Below, in pieces: positions 45,999-56,870 of a stretch of 64,000 bases of DNA. Position 1 is the first letter of the stretch. Every line of letters starts with the position of its first letter. A model generated the notes under the pieces. The model was not told where the DNA came from, searched no databases, and worked only from the letters and a program-made list of their open reading frames with translations. The stretch covers positions 72,305,910-72,369,909 of the forward strand of contig CM043960.1 of the NCBI GenBank assembly GCA_014529385.2, written 5' to 3'. Made by a program: the position numbers and the translations under genes. The DNA is from Adiantum capillus-veneris. Its lineage: Eukaryota > Streptophyta > Polypodiopsida > Polypodiales > Pteridaceae.

Positions 45999-46712
45999 TA
46001 TTAATGTCTTCTTCTAGAGGCCGAAGTCGGCCTATGAGACAAAACCATGTACATATGTGTATCCTCTGGTAACCAAAAAGGATAAAAGTGCTGAAAAACT
46101 AAAGTAAAGTGGTACATACTGCTAAAAAAAGGTGATACAAGGCTAGAGTAATGTCCTCAAGGGTAGGGTGAGTACATGTGCATGTAAAATGAGGGGATGG
46201 AGCTCTATCTCTAATGGATGCGTAGCTATATGCTCAGGAGATACAACCATGATATGCAAACTAGCTCCATTCGGTACCAAAATGGGGGTGTAGGATATCA
46301 TGGATAGGTGGGTAGGGTGTGAAGAGTTCTTGTAGTATGGTGGCAGGGTCGGAGTAGACTCGCTGTATCGCTCTCTATCTGTCATGCTCATGGTGTGCCC
46401 GGATCTGGTGGATCTCCCTCTGGTGTGCTCATCGGGTCCGGTATCCCACAACTCTAGGTCGTCTCCTAGCTCTAACCACCTCTTCCTGCTGTAGAGTGAC
46501 CCCTCTATGTGTAGTAGTAATAGGGGGTGCTGGAGTCGCTCGATGAAAAAAATCTGTAAGCTGGGACTGTCTATCTCCACTAGGTGACTGTAGCATCAGA
46601 TCTCTATGTCTCTACATCTCTAGAAGAAAACATCCAAGCTGTCTCTGGTCTCTGGACTCCATGAGCTCTCTGAGTGTAGGTTGTTCTGAAAACAAGGCAG
46701 TGTAGTGGCTCT
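45906..46712 (-). mobile_element. 5'-truncated LINE, copy 2, with (TC)n 3' tail
   Basis: From 45996 to 46712 it matches LINE copy 1 (42704-43425) base for base with about one change in 15, in the same orientation. It begins at the same 3' boundary beside a (GA)n tract of about 87 bases. It ends abruptly at GTAGTGGCTC, where copy 1 continues. Shared 3' end, variable 5' end and a simple-sequence tail are the marks of LINE retrotransposition. It interrupts the fourth exon of the CACTA second gene. No target duplication is recognisable because the junction lies in simple sequence. Confidence 0.65.
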
Positions 46713-46719
46713 ATTCTGA

Positions 46720-47144
46720 GAGAGACAGAGAGAGAGACACACAGAGAGAGAGAGAGAGAGATCTAGTTTAAATATTTCAAACTGAGAGGTCCCAAACTCA
46801 GCCTACCTCGCAAGGATTGGCTTCTCCCCATCGGCACTACGCGTCTTGGACGTTTATGGGTGCGCGTAAGTCGCTGAAAATCATTGTTTTTTGTGTTTTT
46901 CAGTGCTCTGCACTTGCTGTTTTTTTGCGGACAGCAGCGGATTTACTGGGTTTTTTGGATGACATCGACATTTTGGAGGCTTATACACTTCTCGGAAGTG
47001 TTTCGGAGGCATCTCGGGCTGTTTTCTCGAGCCGTTTTGAGGAGGAGTCCACTTGCGGTTGCGTTTCTGTGCCTATTCGATCTTGGAGTCTTTCATCTCT
47101 CGTACGTGGAGTACCTTGCCCTCTGAGGAGGACACTAATCGGAG
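46720..47144 (+). other. Leader region of a copia fragment, no gene
   Basis: Begins with GA/CA simple sequence to about 46762. It is unassigned until the gag reading starts at about 47135. It may be the 5' leader of the copia fragment, but no LTR or primer-binding site was recognised. Confidence 0.4.
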
Positions 47145-48336
47145 TTGCAAATTATACCTTACGGCTTCTCCGTGTTCCCGGAGAGTGCCAAGTTGGACAA
47201 TGCTAACTGGTCCATATGGAAGACAAAGGTGCGTACTATATGTATGTACAATGAAGTTTGGGATTGGCTCAAGGATGCGGCACAGGTGATTATGCCTCAC
47301 CCAACGGAGGACTATACACATGGAACGGCAGACGAGTGGCAAAAGATAGACCACAAGGTGTTTACTTTTCTTTTGCTTAACCTTTCTGATTCTATCCTTC
47401 AGAAAGTCAGAATGGAGTCACATGCCCATGGTCTTTGGAAGAGACTCTTAGAGCTCTTCGTAGACAAGTCTATTGGCCATATTATGCGATTGGAGAAGGA
47501 GCTCTACCAGTTGCAGTATAGCCAATTCAACTCTCTCTCAGGGTTGACCCGCACGATGCGAGAGCTATCGGATGATTTGGTTGCGGTCTGAGGCGAGATG
47601 ACCTCTACTCGGATGGCGCAACAACTCCTATTCAAACTTCTAGACAGGTTCGACTCTTTCTACCAAAGTCTCATTCAGTCAAGGTGTACCACGCAACCCA
47701 CTTGGGAGGAGGCTCTTTCCCAGCTCATGCAGATTGAGAGCCGAGCCGAGTTTGTGCCGGAGGTGAAGGTGAGTGTTGGAGTCTCTTTGATTGCCTCACA
47801 GGACCTTGCCTTGACCTCTTCACAGACCGATGCTTGGATTGTGGATAGCGGTGGGACTACTCACATGACTCCCATGCGGGAGTGGTTCAGTTCTCTTACC
47901 TCTTCATCAGATCAGTACATTACCTTGTGTGATTCTCACTCGATTCCAGTGGCTGGGAATGGGAGGATTCCTATCTTCCGCTCTTCAGTAGACCCCAAGT
48001 ATAGTGCGGTTGATGTGCTTTTCGTCCCCGACTTAGCCTTCAACCTTCTCTCGGTTTCCTCCTTGGACACGTTGGGAGCTTTTGTCACTTTTGGGGATGG
48101 TAAGGTGATTATTACAGATGGTGCTACAGGTCCAATTCTTGCTAGAGGGGTTCGTGATGGCTGGTTATTCAAGCTCAAGGCTCTACTCTCACAGGGTGCG
48201 GTTTCATCTACACTTTGGCATGCTAGGTTTGGACACCTTAGCTATGCGATGTTATAGCGCGCGGCTAGACATTCCTTGGTGGAGGGGCTTCCATCAATTC
48301 GCTCTACATCGACGATCTGCAGGGCTTGCCAGAGAC
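47135..48336 (+). pseudogene. Ty1/copia gag-protease fragment
   Basis: 47145-47591 encodes a UBN2-type gag (LDNANWSIWKTKVRTICMYNEVWDWL, LWKRLLELFVDKS, MRLEKELYQLQYSQFNSL) to a TGA. The frame then continues through RMAQQLLFKLLDRFDSFYQSL to 48257. The zinc knuckle expected between gag and protease is missing. The protease signature WIVDSGGTTHMT (Asp at 47844) has Gly in place of the usual Ala of DSGA. The GAG-pre-integrase start (LWHARFGHLSYAML) follows, then a stop at 48256, and the copia sequence ends in ICRACQ at about 48335. The integrase and reverse transcriptase are absent; gypsy sequence begins directly. Confidence 0.85.
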
Positions 48337-48340
48337 AATA

Positions 48341-48945
48341 GTAAGCATTCAAGCTTCTGAAAGAGAAGCTTACTACAGAGCCAGTCCTTATTTTACCAGA
48401 CTCGAGAAAGTCTTTTCAGGGGCAGTGTGATGCATGTGGCAGCAGTATTGGTGCAGTGCTTATGCAAGATGGACATGTTATTGCCTATGAGAGCAGGGTA
48501 TTTGAGAAGGCCAGAGCAGCTTATGCAGATTTACGCGAAGGAGTTGCTTGCCGTTATTCATGCTCTAGAGTCATGGAAGCACTATCTTCTTGAATCGGAT
48601 TTTACTATGTAGACTGATCATCAGTCATTGCGATATTTTCTCACTCAGGCCAAGCTTTGTGAGAAGCATTTGTCATGGGCCAACTTCTTGTCTATGTTTC
48701 ATTTTCAGCTTGTGCATGTTGCGGACAAGGAGAACGTGGTAGAAAATACCTTGTCTAGGCGCCCACATGTAGCGACCGAGTTGGATGAGATGCAAGATCA
48801 TTACAATACAGATGCGGATTTTGCTGAGCCCTATGACGCTCTTGTTCGTGGTGAACATCCTGATTTCTTTTCTGATGTTTCGTGGAAAGCTTTGCGTTTA
48901 TCGACTTCTTCGACAGAAGGTTATGATAGAGAGTCATGCACCACC
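48341..48945 (+). pseudogene. Ty3/gypsy RNase H fragment, copy 1
   Basis: From 48345 the frame reads AFKLLKEKLTTEPVLILPDS, then FQGQCDACGSSIGAVLMQDGHVIAYESRV. After a 1-base shift it continues KELLAVIHALESWKHYLLESDFTM-stop-TDHQSLRYFLTQAKLCEKHLSWANFLSMF to ENTLSRRPHV. This is the RNase H of a gypsy element: catalytic Asp in CDAC, Glu in KELL, Asp in TDHQ. The usual ADALSR phrase is altered. It directly follows the copia fragment. Confidence 0.85.
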
Positions 48946-49199
48946 CTATTGACCTGTATTGACCAAATTTTGGCAGCATAACAACTCCAAACTGGTCCCA
49001 AACAAGTTCCCAACCAAGAACTCACTTGCTTCGACAAAAACCCTCTAATTCCAACTCAAGAAGAGCAATTACAGCTCTCTGGAATTGGTTTTTCACCTGT
49101 TTCTAGCCCCAACGCTTCCCAAAAGTGTACTCTGACAATTGGGCACTGTTTCCAATGTTCCACGCATCCATACGATTGCAAAACAGTCCAAAAACGACA
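48938..49199 (+). repeat. Gypsy-associated noncoding block, copy 1
   Basis: Begins at TGCACCACCCTATTGACC and is nearly identical to 51408-51670. In both places it follows the gypsy RNase H reading where integrase would be expected. It may be LTR or UTR sequence joined by deletion. Confidence 0.75.
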
Positions 49200-49579
49200 A
49201 TTTCAGGGTGCTGTATTTTCTGGTTATGGCCTGTTTTTGACCTGTTTTCACCTCTCTAGTGTCCCTGTACTGTTCTCTGTACCTTGGGCCATGTGCCCCT
49301 TGATTCTGGCATGATTTCGAGCACAAAACAACCCCCAAATAGCTCAAAAGCAGCAGCCAAACAATGCTAATTTTTGTATCTGTTTGGCGAGGTAATTAAC
49401 TTCACCTGTTCCTGTATAGGGAGGCCCTTGCCTCAGCAACAAAGCATCAAAAATCATAGGGTTGTACATGATCAATCTGATGAGCCAGTCAAAAATCTCA
49501 AGAGAAGCATAGATGCCGATTGCACTTCAGGTAAGGTGATTGGGTTTTGCTTAGATTTGAGAAGGCGAGCGTGCCTCGT
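49200..49579. other. No gene seen
   Basis: Unassigned sequence between two gypsy-derived blocks. Confidence 0.4.
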
Positions 49580-49755
49580 GGAAGATTCATAACGCTTTCC
49601 ATGTGAGTCTTCTTCGACAGTTCATGGGAGAATTGCGGGAATCAACCCGAGGACAGTCCACAACCCGAGGTTGATGAGCTCGACAAAGTATTACACCCTG
49701 AGCAGATTCTAGCCCACAAGGAAAGGCGCCAAGGAGGTAGACTAGTCCGCTGTCG
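49580..49755 (+). pseudogene. Ty3/gypsy integrase C-terminal relic
   Basis: One frame reads KIHNAFHVSLLRQFMGELRE. A shifted frame continues PEVDELDKVLHPEQILAHKERRQGGRLVR. These match the C-terminal tail of plant gypsy integrases (HNVFHVSLLKK..., then PE-x-IL-x-R/HKER). Only this scrap remains. Confidence 0.65.
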
Positions 49756-49789
49756 TACGTCCATGTGGAGATATTAAGTTAAAAGATTT

Positions 49790-49912
49790 ATCAAAGCCGT
49801 TATCTGTCTCTTTGACATATATGCCAAATGTGGTGCACTGAAGAAAGCACGTAAAATGCTTGAGGAGTGTGCTTTTGAACGTTGTCTCTTGGAAGCCATT
49901 AAAGCATAGACT
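49790..49912 (+). pseudogene. PPR-motif scrap
   Basis: The plus strand encodes VICLFDIYAKCGALKKARKMLEEC, a PPR L/S motif of the same type as the large minus-strand array at 8.8-14 kb. It lies between gypsy integrase and gypsy gag sequence with no host gene around it. Confidence 0.6.
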
Positions 49913-49969
49913 CGAAGTGAACGGAGGAGGCTGACTTGGTAGATACGCATATGATTTTAGAACTCTACC

Positions 49970-50930
49970 TAGTTTTGTGGGAGGAATACCATCACATGAT
50001 GGCACTTTGGGACCAGACCAAGAGCATGGTGGATACATTGGAGGGACGAGGACTTTTGCTGCTCCAATCCTCGACGACCTTACTCCTGTGGGACCAGCAA
50101 AAGATTACAAGGAAGGTGGTCAATCAGTCAAGTTTAATACTTTCCATGGTGGGATGGATGAGGTAAAGGCCTTAGCCTTTATCCACTAGTTCGACAACGC
50201 CTTTAATGGTGAGAATTTTGCAGAGGCTTCCAAACTTCGCAAAGTCGCTACTTTTCTGAAGGACAATACACAGTCATGGTGGAATGGCCTTATGAACAAC
50301 CGCATTCAGCCGAGGACTTGGGTGGATTTCAAGAGAACATTTGCAGCTATCTTTATGACTGTGGCTTTTGAAGCGGATGTGATAGCAACTTGGAGTACAC
50401 TTTCATATCTTGGTTGCTCGACTATGGAATAGTACATATCAAAGTTTTGGAAGGCACAGTTGCCGGTGACTTCGTTTCAGAATGTTACTCTTAAGGAGCA
50501 AGTTGAGTGATTTGTTATAGGATTGCCAAAGATACTCGGGAATCATTGTATCAAGTTCCGGGTTCGCACTATACATCAGCTAACATTGGTCGACAGGCTT
50601 TCTCTATGTATACCAAGACAACCCAGACTATGGCTGATCTTGATGAGCCACAACCAGAACCAGAGATCATCTTCGAGTAGATCCCGTCTATCTACAGGTT
50701 TAGTACCTGATATTCTGGGATCAAGGGATGCGGATGCGAGTTCAGAGCTGCAGAGAATGGGGTCAGGTCCGGGATCATCAATTGCTTGTTTTCTTCGATT
50801 CGGGGGTAAGGGCCAGTTTTATTACACCAGAGCTAGCTGAGAAGATGGGAGTAAAGATGAATGAGATGGGGCTTGCGTGTACATCTACTATGACTATTCA
50901 TTTCTTTGCAGAGATAACAACACCTTTGCA
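49970..50930 (+). pseudogene. Ty3/gypsy gag-protease fragment
   Basis: The gag reads VKFNTFHGGMDEVKALAFIH-stop-FDNAFNGENFAEASKLRKVATFLKDNTQSWWNGLMNNR, then WVDFKRTFAAIF, the typical gypsy gag core. Two or three stops follow. The protease is at about 50785-50870 (VFFDSGVRASFITPELAEKMGV; Asp at 50797, Val replacing the usual Ala after DSG). At about 50930 the protease reading changes abruptly into the end of the RNase H domain. The entire reverse transcriptase is therefore deleted. Confidence 0.8.
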
Positions 50931-51421
50931 TGATGCAAGATGGACATGTTATTGCCTATAAGAGTAGGGTATTGAGAGGGCCAGAGTAGCATATGTAAAT
51001 TTACAAGAAGGAGTTGCTTGGCGTTATTCATGCTCTAGAGTCATGGAAGCACTATCTTCTTGGAGCGGATTTTACTATGCAGACTGATCATCAGCCATTG
51101 CTATATTTTCTCACTCAGGCCAAGCTTTGTGAGAAGCATTTGTCATGGGACAACTTCTTGTCTATGTTTCATTTTCAGCTTGTGTATGTTGCGGGCAAGA
51201 AGAATGTGGTAGCAGATAACTTGTCTAGGCGTCCACATGTAGCGGCCGAGTTGGATGAGATGCGAGATCATTACAATACAGATGCGGATTTTGTTGAGCC
51301 CTATGACGCTCTTGTTCGTGGCGAACATCCTGATTCATTTCTGATGTTTCGTGGAAAGCTTTGCGTTTGTCGACTTCTTCGACAGAAGGTTATGACAGAG
51401 AGTCATGCACCACCCTATTGA
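50930..51421 (+). pseudogene. Ty3/gypsy RNase H fragment, copy 2
   Basis: Reads MMQDGHVIAYKSRVL, with a stop, then KELLGVIHALESWKHYLLGADFTMQTDHQPLLYFLTQAKLCEKHLSWDNF to NVVADNLSRRPHVAAELDEMRDHYNTDADF. It is the same sequence as copy 1 at 48465-48945 with scattered substitutions and fewer frame breaks. The noncoding block 51408-51670 follows it as in copy 1. Confidence 0.85.
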
Positions 51422-51670
51422 CCTGTATAACCAAATTTTGGCAGCATAACAACTCCAAACTGGTCCCAAACAAGTTTCCAACCAAGAACTCACTTTCTTT
51501 GACAAAAACCCTCTAATTCCAACTCAAAAAGAGCAATTACAGCTCTCTAGATTTCTGGTTTTTCACCTGTTTCCAACCCCAACCATTCCCAAAAGTGTAC
51601 TCTGACAATTGGGCACTGTTCCCAATGTTCCAGGAATCCATACGGCTACAAAACAGTCCAAAAACAGCAG
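51408..51670 (+). repeat. Gypsy-associated noncoding block, copy 2
   Basis: Near-identical to 48938-49199, sharing the phrases TTTTGGCAGCATAACAACTC and GTGTACTCTGACAATTGGGC. The two copies lie about 2.47 kb apart in the same orientation. Confidence 0.75.
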
Positions 51671-51799
51671 TCATTGAGGAAATTCTGAATGTATTGTGCA
51701 TCACTGTGTTTGCATTCCTGTCAGCTTGGGAGTCAATCTTCTAGTATGTTGTTTGGTGGTTCACTATGAAGGTACCCTTGCCACCCTGTATACAACCAA

Positions 51800-51885
51800 A
51801 GAAAGAAAAACGAGTCTGAGGGGAATCGAACCCCGACACTAGCCATATGAGGCTATCACCAAGAGACTCCCCACCACCCACCCTT
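51800..51885 (-). mobile_element. tRNA-like head of a possible SINE
   Basis: On the minus strand TCGGGGTTCGATTCCCCTCAG holds a perfect polymerase III B box (GGTTCGATTCC) with a pairing T-stem. GGAGTCTCTTGGTGATAGCC, about 35 bases upstream, resembles a D-arm/A box. No acceptor stem is formed, so it is not a tRNA gene. A SINE head is the better reading, but its other end is undefined. Confidence 0.45.
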
Positions 51886-51990
51886 ATTAGTATGATTTTC
51901 AAAAGAATAAAAATCTTGACATATAATAAATTGCTTTGAGATAAAATCTTACCCAACATAAGTTGAGTCGTGAGTTGACGTCTAATAAGA

Positions 51991-54900
51991 CTAGTAGTCC
52001 TCATCGTCATCTTTGAGATTAATCGTCAATAGAATCTTGTCTTCATTATCCTTGTGGAATTCCTCAAACTCCTTCGCCGTTAAATATGTGTTTACATTCA
52101 TTTCCATTGTCCGCTCGACATCCATCATGTCTTCCTCTTCAGTGTCTATAGTGTCAGAGCACGAATCAATGTCGTTCTCATCATGTACAATGTCATCATG
52201 ATCTGCAAGGAAAATTCTACAATTCTCTGAAGTCGATGTGTCTAGATTCGGGGAAGGAACAATTTCTTCTTGATTTTCTTCCTCAAGATCAATGCTATCA
52301 AACAAGTGTCGACCCCTGGGTTGGACATGCACAACTTGCCACCATGGATGAACATATGTATTCTTGAAAAAGAATGTTTGTTCAACATGAGGTGGTAGAA
52401 TGTAAGGCTCTCTTGTTGTACGCATTAACTTTGAGGAGTCGACGGACCAAAATCTGGATGGTTCTCGTATCATTGTGGCATTATTGCCTTTATACTCGGC
52501 ACGAAACCAATCCACCTTCAAAATCACCTGTCAAAATGCACGAATCAAAACTTTAGACTTATGCATAGCTTCAAGAAACTACATGTTATTGATTCATGAA
52601 GAGAGATTTCATTTTACCTGCTTGAAGATACGATACGATACTTCATAATTACCGACAATGGTTCCCACATAACCAAGTTCACTGTCTACAAGATTTGTGT
52701 CTCTTGAACTGGCACGTGATAATTGCTTGAAAGAGGCAACAATGCAAGAATCCTGAGTTAGACGTAAGTCGTCAATGTCTTTTATCCGAAGATGTTGCCC
52801 ATAAGCCCACATGTTGGTATACATTCGAGCCTAGAACAATAAATAAATTATATAAGAAAAAAGAGAAGATTGAAGCTTATTTAGTTCAATTTTTGAAACC
52901 CAAGAAGTTACCTTTCTTTCACACCCGATCATGTACTCTTGTTGTTCCCTTGAGATTGACTCATGATCACTAACCGCACATTGCATACGGGTGTATAACC
53001 AATCCGTGAAAGAAGATACATTCTGCTTGTTATTTACATTGGTTTGACATCTAGATCTTCTCTTTTTATGTCTGCCAACTCGATGGTTTGCAAGCTCCTC
53101 TTCATACTCATCAATAAATTGTTGCATGCATTCGCTATTATAGACAATGAAAGTAGAAATTAATATCCAAATTTCTTGGATGCTAAGTCGAAAAGAGACT
53201 CCCTCACCAGATAGTACCTCGTCTGACATGATAGAAGAAGACTCATTTGTCCATGCAAGTGAAGCTTCAGAGTCCGTTTGTTCAAGATATTCTGAAACGT
53301 AATACATGCATTCTTCAAGCATCCATCCCTCTGCCATTGAACCCTCAGGTCTTGCTTTTTGACGTACATAATCTTTGAGTACGCCCATAAATATTTCGGC
53401 CCAAAACATCCATCGAGTAGAAACAACACCGGCGAGCTCTATCTCGTCCACTAGATGGACCAGAAGATGGACTTGAATATCAAAAAAGGATGTTGGAAGT
53501 TCCTTCTCCATCAAACAAACAAGCTCTATACATTCACACTTCTTTTGTGGAATTATTTGTTTGTCGATCTCTTTAGATGTAATCCATCTATCAGTAAGTT
53601 ATCAAGAAGACATTAGAGAATGATTCAAATAAGTTATCAACTAAAAATTCTCATTGAAAATTAAAGAGCCATAAATATATACCTTGCAAGCGATCCAAGA
53701 CGATAAATTACATCTCGAACTCCTTGGGTAGTGCACCCATCAATAATAAGAGGTAGAACATGCTGCATACATGATTCATCCAATCAAGAAAATATACGAG
53801 AAACTAACTATTTACAAAGATCGTTGTAGATTTACCTTCACAAAGTTGTGCCAATCATGTGTTTTTAAACCAGACAAGCTCTTGTCATCTAAAGTGAACA
53901 TGTTTCTACAAGATGCTCCATATCCCGTAGGTGTACAAATTGACTGAATCTTCATGTTAACTGCCTGCAACTCTTCTGCCGTAAGTACCCATGGAGCACG
54001 CTCATAAGTTGTCTCATTTCGAGTTTCATCATAAAGTGGCCATAGATTGGGCTTTGAGTTTTGATCTTTTAAGTCATGTCTTGCTGCCGCTGTGTCTTTT
54101 AAGCCAACGAGGTGTTGCCATAATGAATGACCAACATTCTTGAAGTGCATCGGATCAAGAAGATGACATATCTTCAAATCCTTCCAATATTCCAAAGTGT
54201 ACCATATCGAAGGACTTTGAGCTAAGGAACGTTTTCCTCTGTCTCGCGCCTTCACACCATTATCATCGTCGTCGCTTATGATCCCAGACTCCGGATCAAT
54301 AGCGGGTCCAACAATCCACTTTAGATACCAATCCTTTGGTGTCATTTATATTGGACATCTTCCTTCTTCTACCAAACCATTAAAATGTATGGCTTGCTTT
54401 CTGTTTCATAGATGATGATCTTCAGGTAAAAATCGTCTATGTCGAAGATATATATTTTTGTTGAGATTTTTGCTATAAATCGATTTTAACCAATCACCAC
54501 AAACAGGACAAGCTTTATAGCCCTTCGTACATATCCCTGCATGAAAAAAATAATGAAGGTGATTAGCGCATTAACAATCCTAGCATATGAGATAATTTAT
54601 ATATAAAAGCGCATTTACCTGAGCAAAATCCATATCCTGGAAAATTGTGGATAGTCCATGCTAAAATTCCACGAAAAGTAAATTTTCTCTGATCAATGCT
54701 TCTAGACACATCAATCCCTCTCCACAATTCTTGAAGATCATCGATAAGAGGAGCTAAATAAACATTCAAGTCTTTAACTTGTCGTTTTCCGGGAATCAAG
54801 AGTGAGAGCATTAAATGTTCTTTCTTGATGCTGAGATATGGGGGTAGGTTATAATTGATAACTACCACCGACCATGTAGACCATTTACTTGATTTCATAG

Positions 54901-55800
54901 AAAATGGATTCACACCATCCAATGCTACACCCATCTTTAAATTGCGTGGTTCTTTTGCAAAATATGGCCATAGCGTTTCCATATGCTCAAATGCAAGACT
55001 ATCCATTGGAATTCGCATTACTCCATCTTTGCTCTTGTGCTCTACTCCCCATATCATAAGCTTAGCTAGTTCGGGACTTTGAAACATATGTTTTACACGT
55101 GAGCGAGGAAAAAATGTCTCAACACCTTTCTAGGGACCTTACCTTTCTTCTTTTTATAACGAGACGTTTGACATTTTGGACACGACATATTGTCCTTGTA
55201 CTCACCTCTATATAAAATGCAATTGTTGGGACATGCATGTATAGAAGAATAGTCAAGTCCAAGACTACTTATCATCCTTTTCACCTCATCATGTGATGTA
55301 GGAAGGATATTGCTTGTCGGCAAGAACTTCTGAGAGAGTAGTCTGCAAGTTGAACAAAAACTATGATCAATAAAAATCACAAAAGTTTAGAATTCTAGCA
55401 AGAAAATATGTTGTATTCGTACATACTTCAATAGTGCTGAAGTAGATACATTACTCCATCCAAACTGATTCTTAAGATTAAGTATAATTAAGCTTGCACT
55501 TAGTCGTGATAGCTGGCTTCCTGTGTAGATATGCTTTAGAGATTCTTCTCGAAGATATTTCTTATTTTTAGGAATATTTGTACTATCATTTTGATACCAA
55601 TCCTCAATAAAATCAGCCATGCCATCGTCATTATCAAAGATATCAACACATCCATTAAAATCCTTTGAATATTGTTCTTTAAGTCTTGCATACGTGTGAG
55701 GATCACTTCTGCGTAGGATCCTCATGCACTCTATAGACATGTGAGATACGTCATGTGGATGTTGGTTTGCGACATTATCAATGTCATAATCCGGAATCTG
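51991..55800 (-). pseudogene. CACTA Tnp2-type transposase, best preserved copy
   Basis: Exons on the minus strand, in order: 55800-about 55440 (PHDVSHMSIECMRIL ... ILNLKNQFGWSNVSTSALLK); about 55342-54620 with GLDYSSIHACPNNCILYRGEY, CPKC, then VALDGVNPFSMKSSKWSTWSVVVINYNLPPYLSIKKEH, LNVYLAPLIDDLQELW, WTIHNFPGYG; 54540-53836 with ACPVCGDWL, HLLDPMHFKNVGHSLW, TPTGYGASCRN, GLKTHDWHNFVK; DUF4218 to about 52850 (FDIQVHLLVHLVDEIELAG, VLKDYVRQKARPEGSMAEGW); DUF4216 (about 52824-52625 and 52527 onward: ILKVDWFRAEYKGN, YILPPHVEQTFFFK); acidic C-terminus ending DDDEDY at 51991. Breaks: a frameshift at about 55110 and stops at about 54417 and 54352. The Cys-rich first exon is missing. Most domain joints keep GT-AG splice sites. 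Confidence 0.88.
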
Positions 55801-55829
55801 TATAGGCAAAGAAGATTGTATCATTAGCA

Positions 55830-56073
55830 TGTTTAGTCAGGCACACATATATAAGTAGCACTTTTCCTTATAATTGAAATTGCACTTTGTTACACATGTA
55901 CAAACATTAAAATAAAAGACAAGACGATCATCACAATAAATCCGAGATAAAAGAAACACATCACTTTTCCTCAGCAGAAGGTGTGTGTTTTTGCCAACAT
56001 ATACTAGAATATTAGAAACTTATCTATTATACGATTCTCTAATGTATGTTATTTTATATAATCAAATCTACAT
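55830..56073. other. Junction region between two broken CACTA genes
   Basis: The first exon expected upstream of the minus-strand transposase is not here. Instead, plus-strand exons of a CACTA second gene begin at 56074. No CACTA terminus, target duplication or other boundary mark is visible, so a rearrangement lies somewhere in this interval. Confidence 0.45.
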
Positions 56074-56668
56074 AGGAGGCAGCACGAAAGAGAGTGGCTA
56101 GTGATCACACATCTAGACTAGGCTGGATGGGACGAGACAGATTCGTGGCCACATTTGTGAGTATAGACCCTTCAAATTTGAACTTTCAAAGCTAATATTA
56201 GCGAATGAAGTTTACAACAAGTCTTTGGTTCTGTCTTACTGCAGACCAAAGACTATGGTCGTCCACCTATGATGCAGGAGATAGAGTACGCTACGTACTA
56301 CGGCTACCGGGCTTTGTGCGCGACGCTTTCTGACAGGCTAGATCCACTTGTGAGTATGATTGTTTATTTTGTACTTTGTTTTCATGCAGATTGTAATATG
56401 TTGCTATCTGATTTCACTACTAATACAGGAGCAACATGGCGAGGCCGATCCAGCAGAGGTGGCTCGACAGGAGGCAGAGGGGCGACACCGAGAGGTTGAG
56501 AGGAGCGACGATCCGGTCAGTGATGACAGACCTAGGGATGTGCAGGTTGGAGATATCCACAGTCGTAGTGCCACGGGTGATGCTGATGGAGATGACACTG
56601 CTGGTCACCACACGGATGCTAGTGATTGTTCTGGTAGTGAGCACGGCTCATATATTGATAGAGACTAG
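56074..56668 (+). pseudogene. CACTA second gene, 3' part
   Basis: Exon about 56076-56157 reads AARKRVASDHTSRLGWMGRDRFVATF and ends at a GTGAGT donor. Exon about 56244-56349 reads TKDYGRPPMMQEIEYATYYGYRALCATLSDRLDPL. Exon about 56430-56668 is acidic and Asp/Ser-rich and ends SYIDRD-stop. TSRLGWMGRDRF aligns with TSHLGSGGFDTF of the CACTA-1 second gene, and the next exon aligns with its last exon. It therefore continues the gene whose 5' part is at 44.98-45.90 kb, or a close relative. Confidence 0.6.
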
Positions 56669-56689
56669 GGATTTGTTTGTTGTATATTT

Positions 56690-56870
56690 GAGGATGGAGA
56701 TGAGACTCGTTTTGTATATGCAAGTGATGAGAGTAGATATTTGTTTTGTATATGCATTAATGAGACACGTTTTGTATATGCGCTGATGAGACTCATTTTG
56801 TATATACTTTGTATATGAGCTGATGGAGATGAGACACTTGTTCTATATGTAAAAACCACGAGAGTAGATA
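56690..56870. repeat. Minisatellite of GATGAGACTCGTTTTGTATATGC units
   Basis: Four to five diverged units of about 35-60 bp sharing GAGAC[TA]C[GA]TTTTGTATATGC. It directly follows the second-gene stop, where CACTA-1 and CACTA-2 carry their hexamer arrays. Confidence 0.75.

Noticed and set aside
55830-56668. Divergent bidirectional CACTA gene pair sharing a promoter
   Set aside because: The plus-strand exons at 56074 are internal exons without a start, and the minus-strand transposase lacks its first exon. The arrangement looks like a rearrangement junction, not a promoter.
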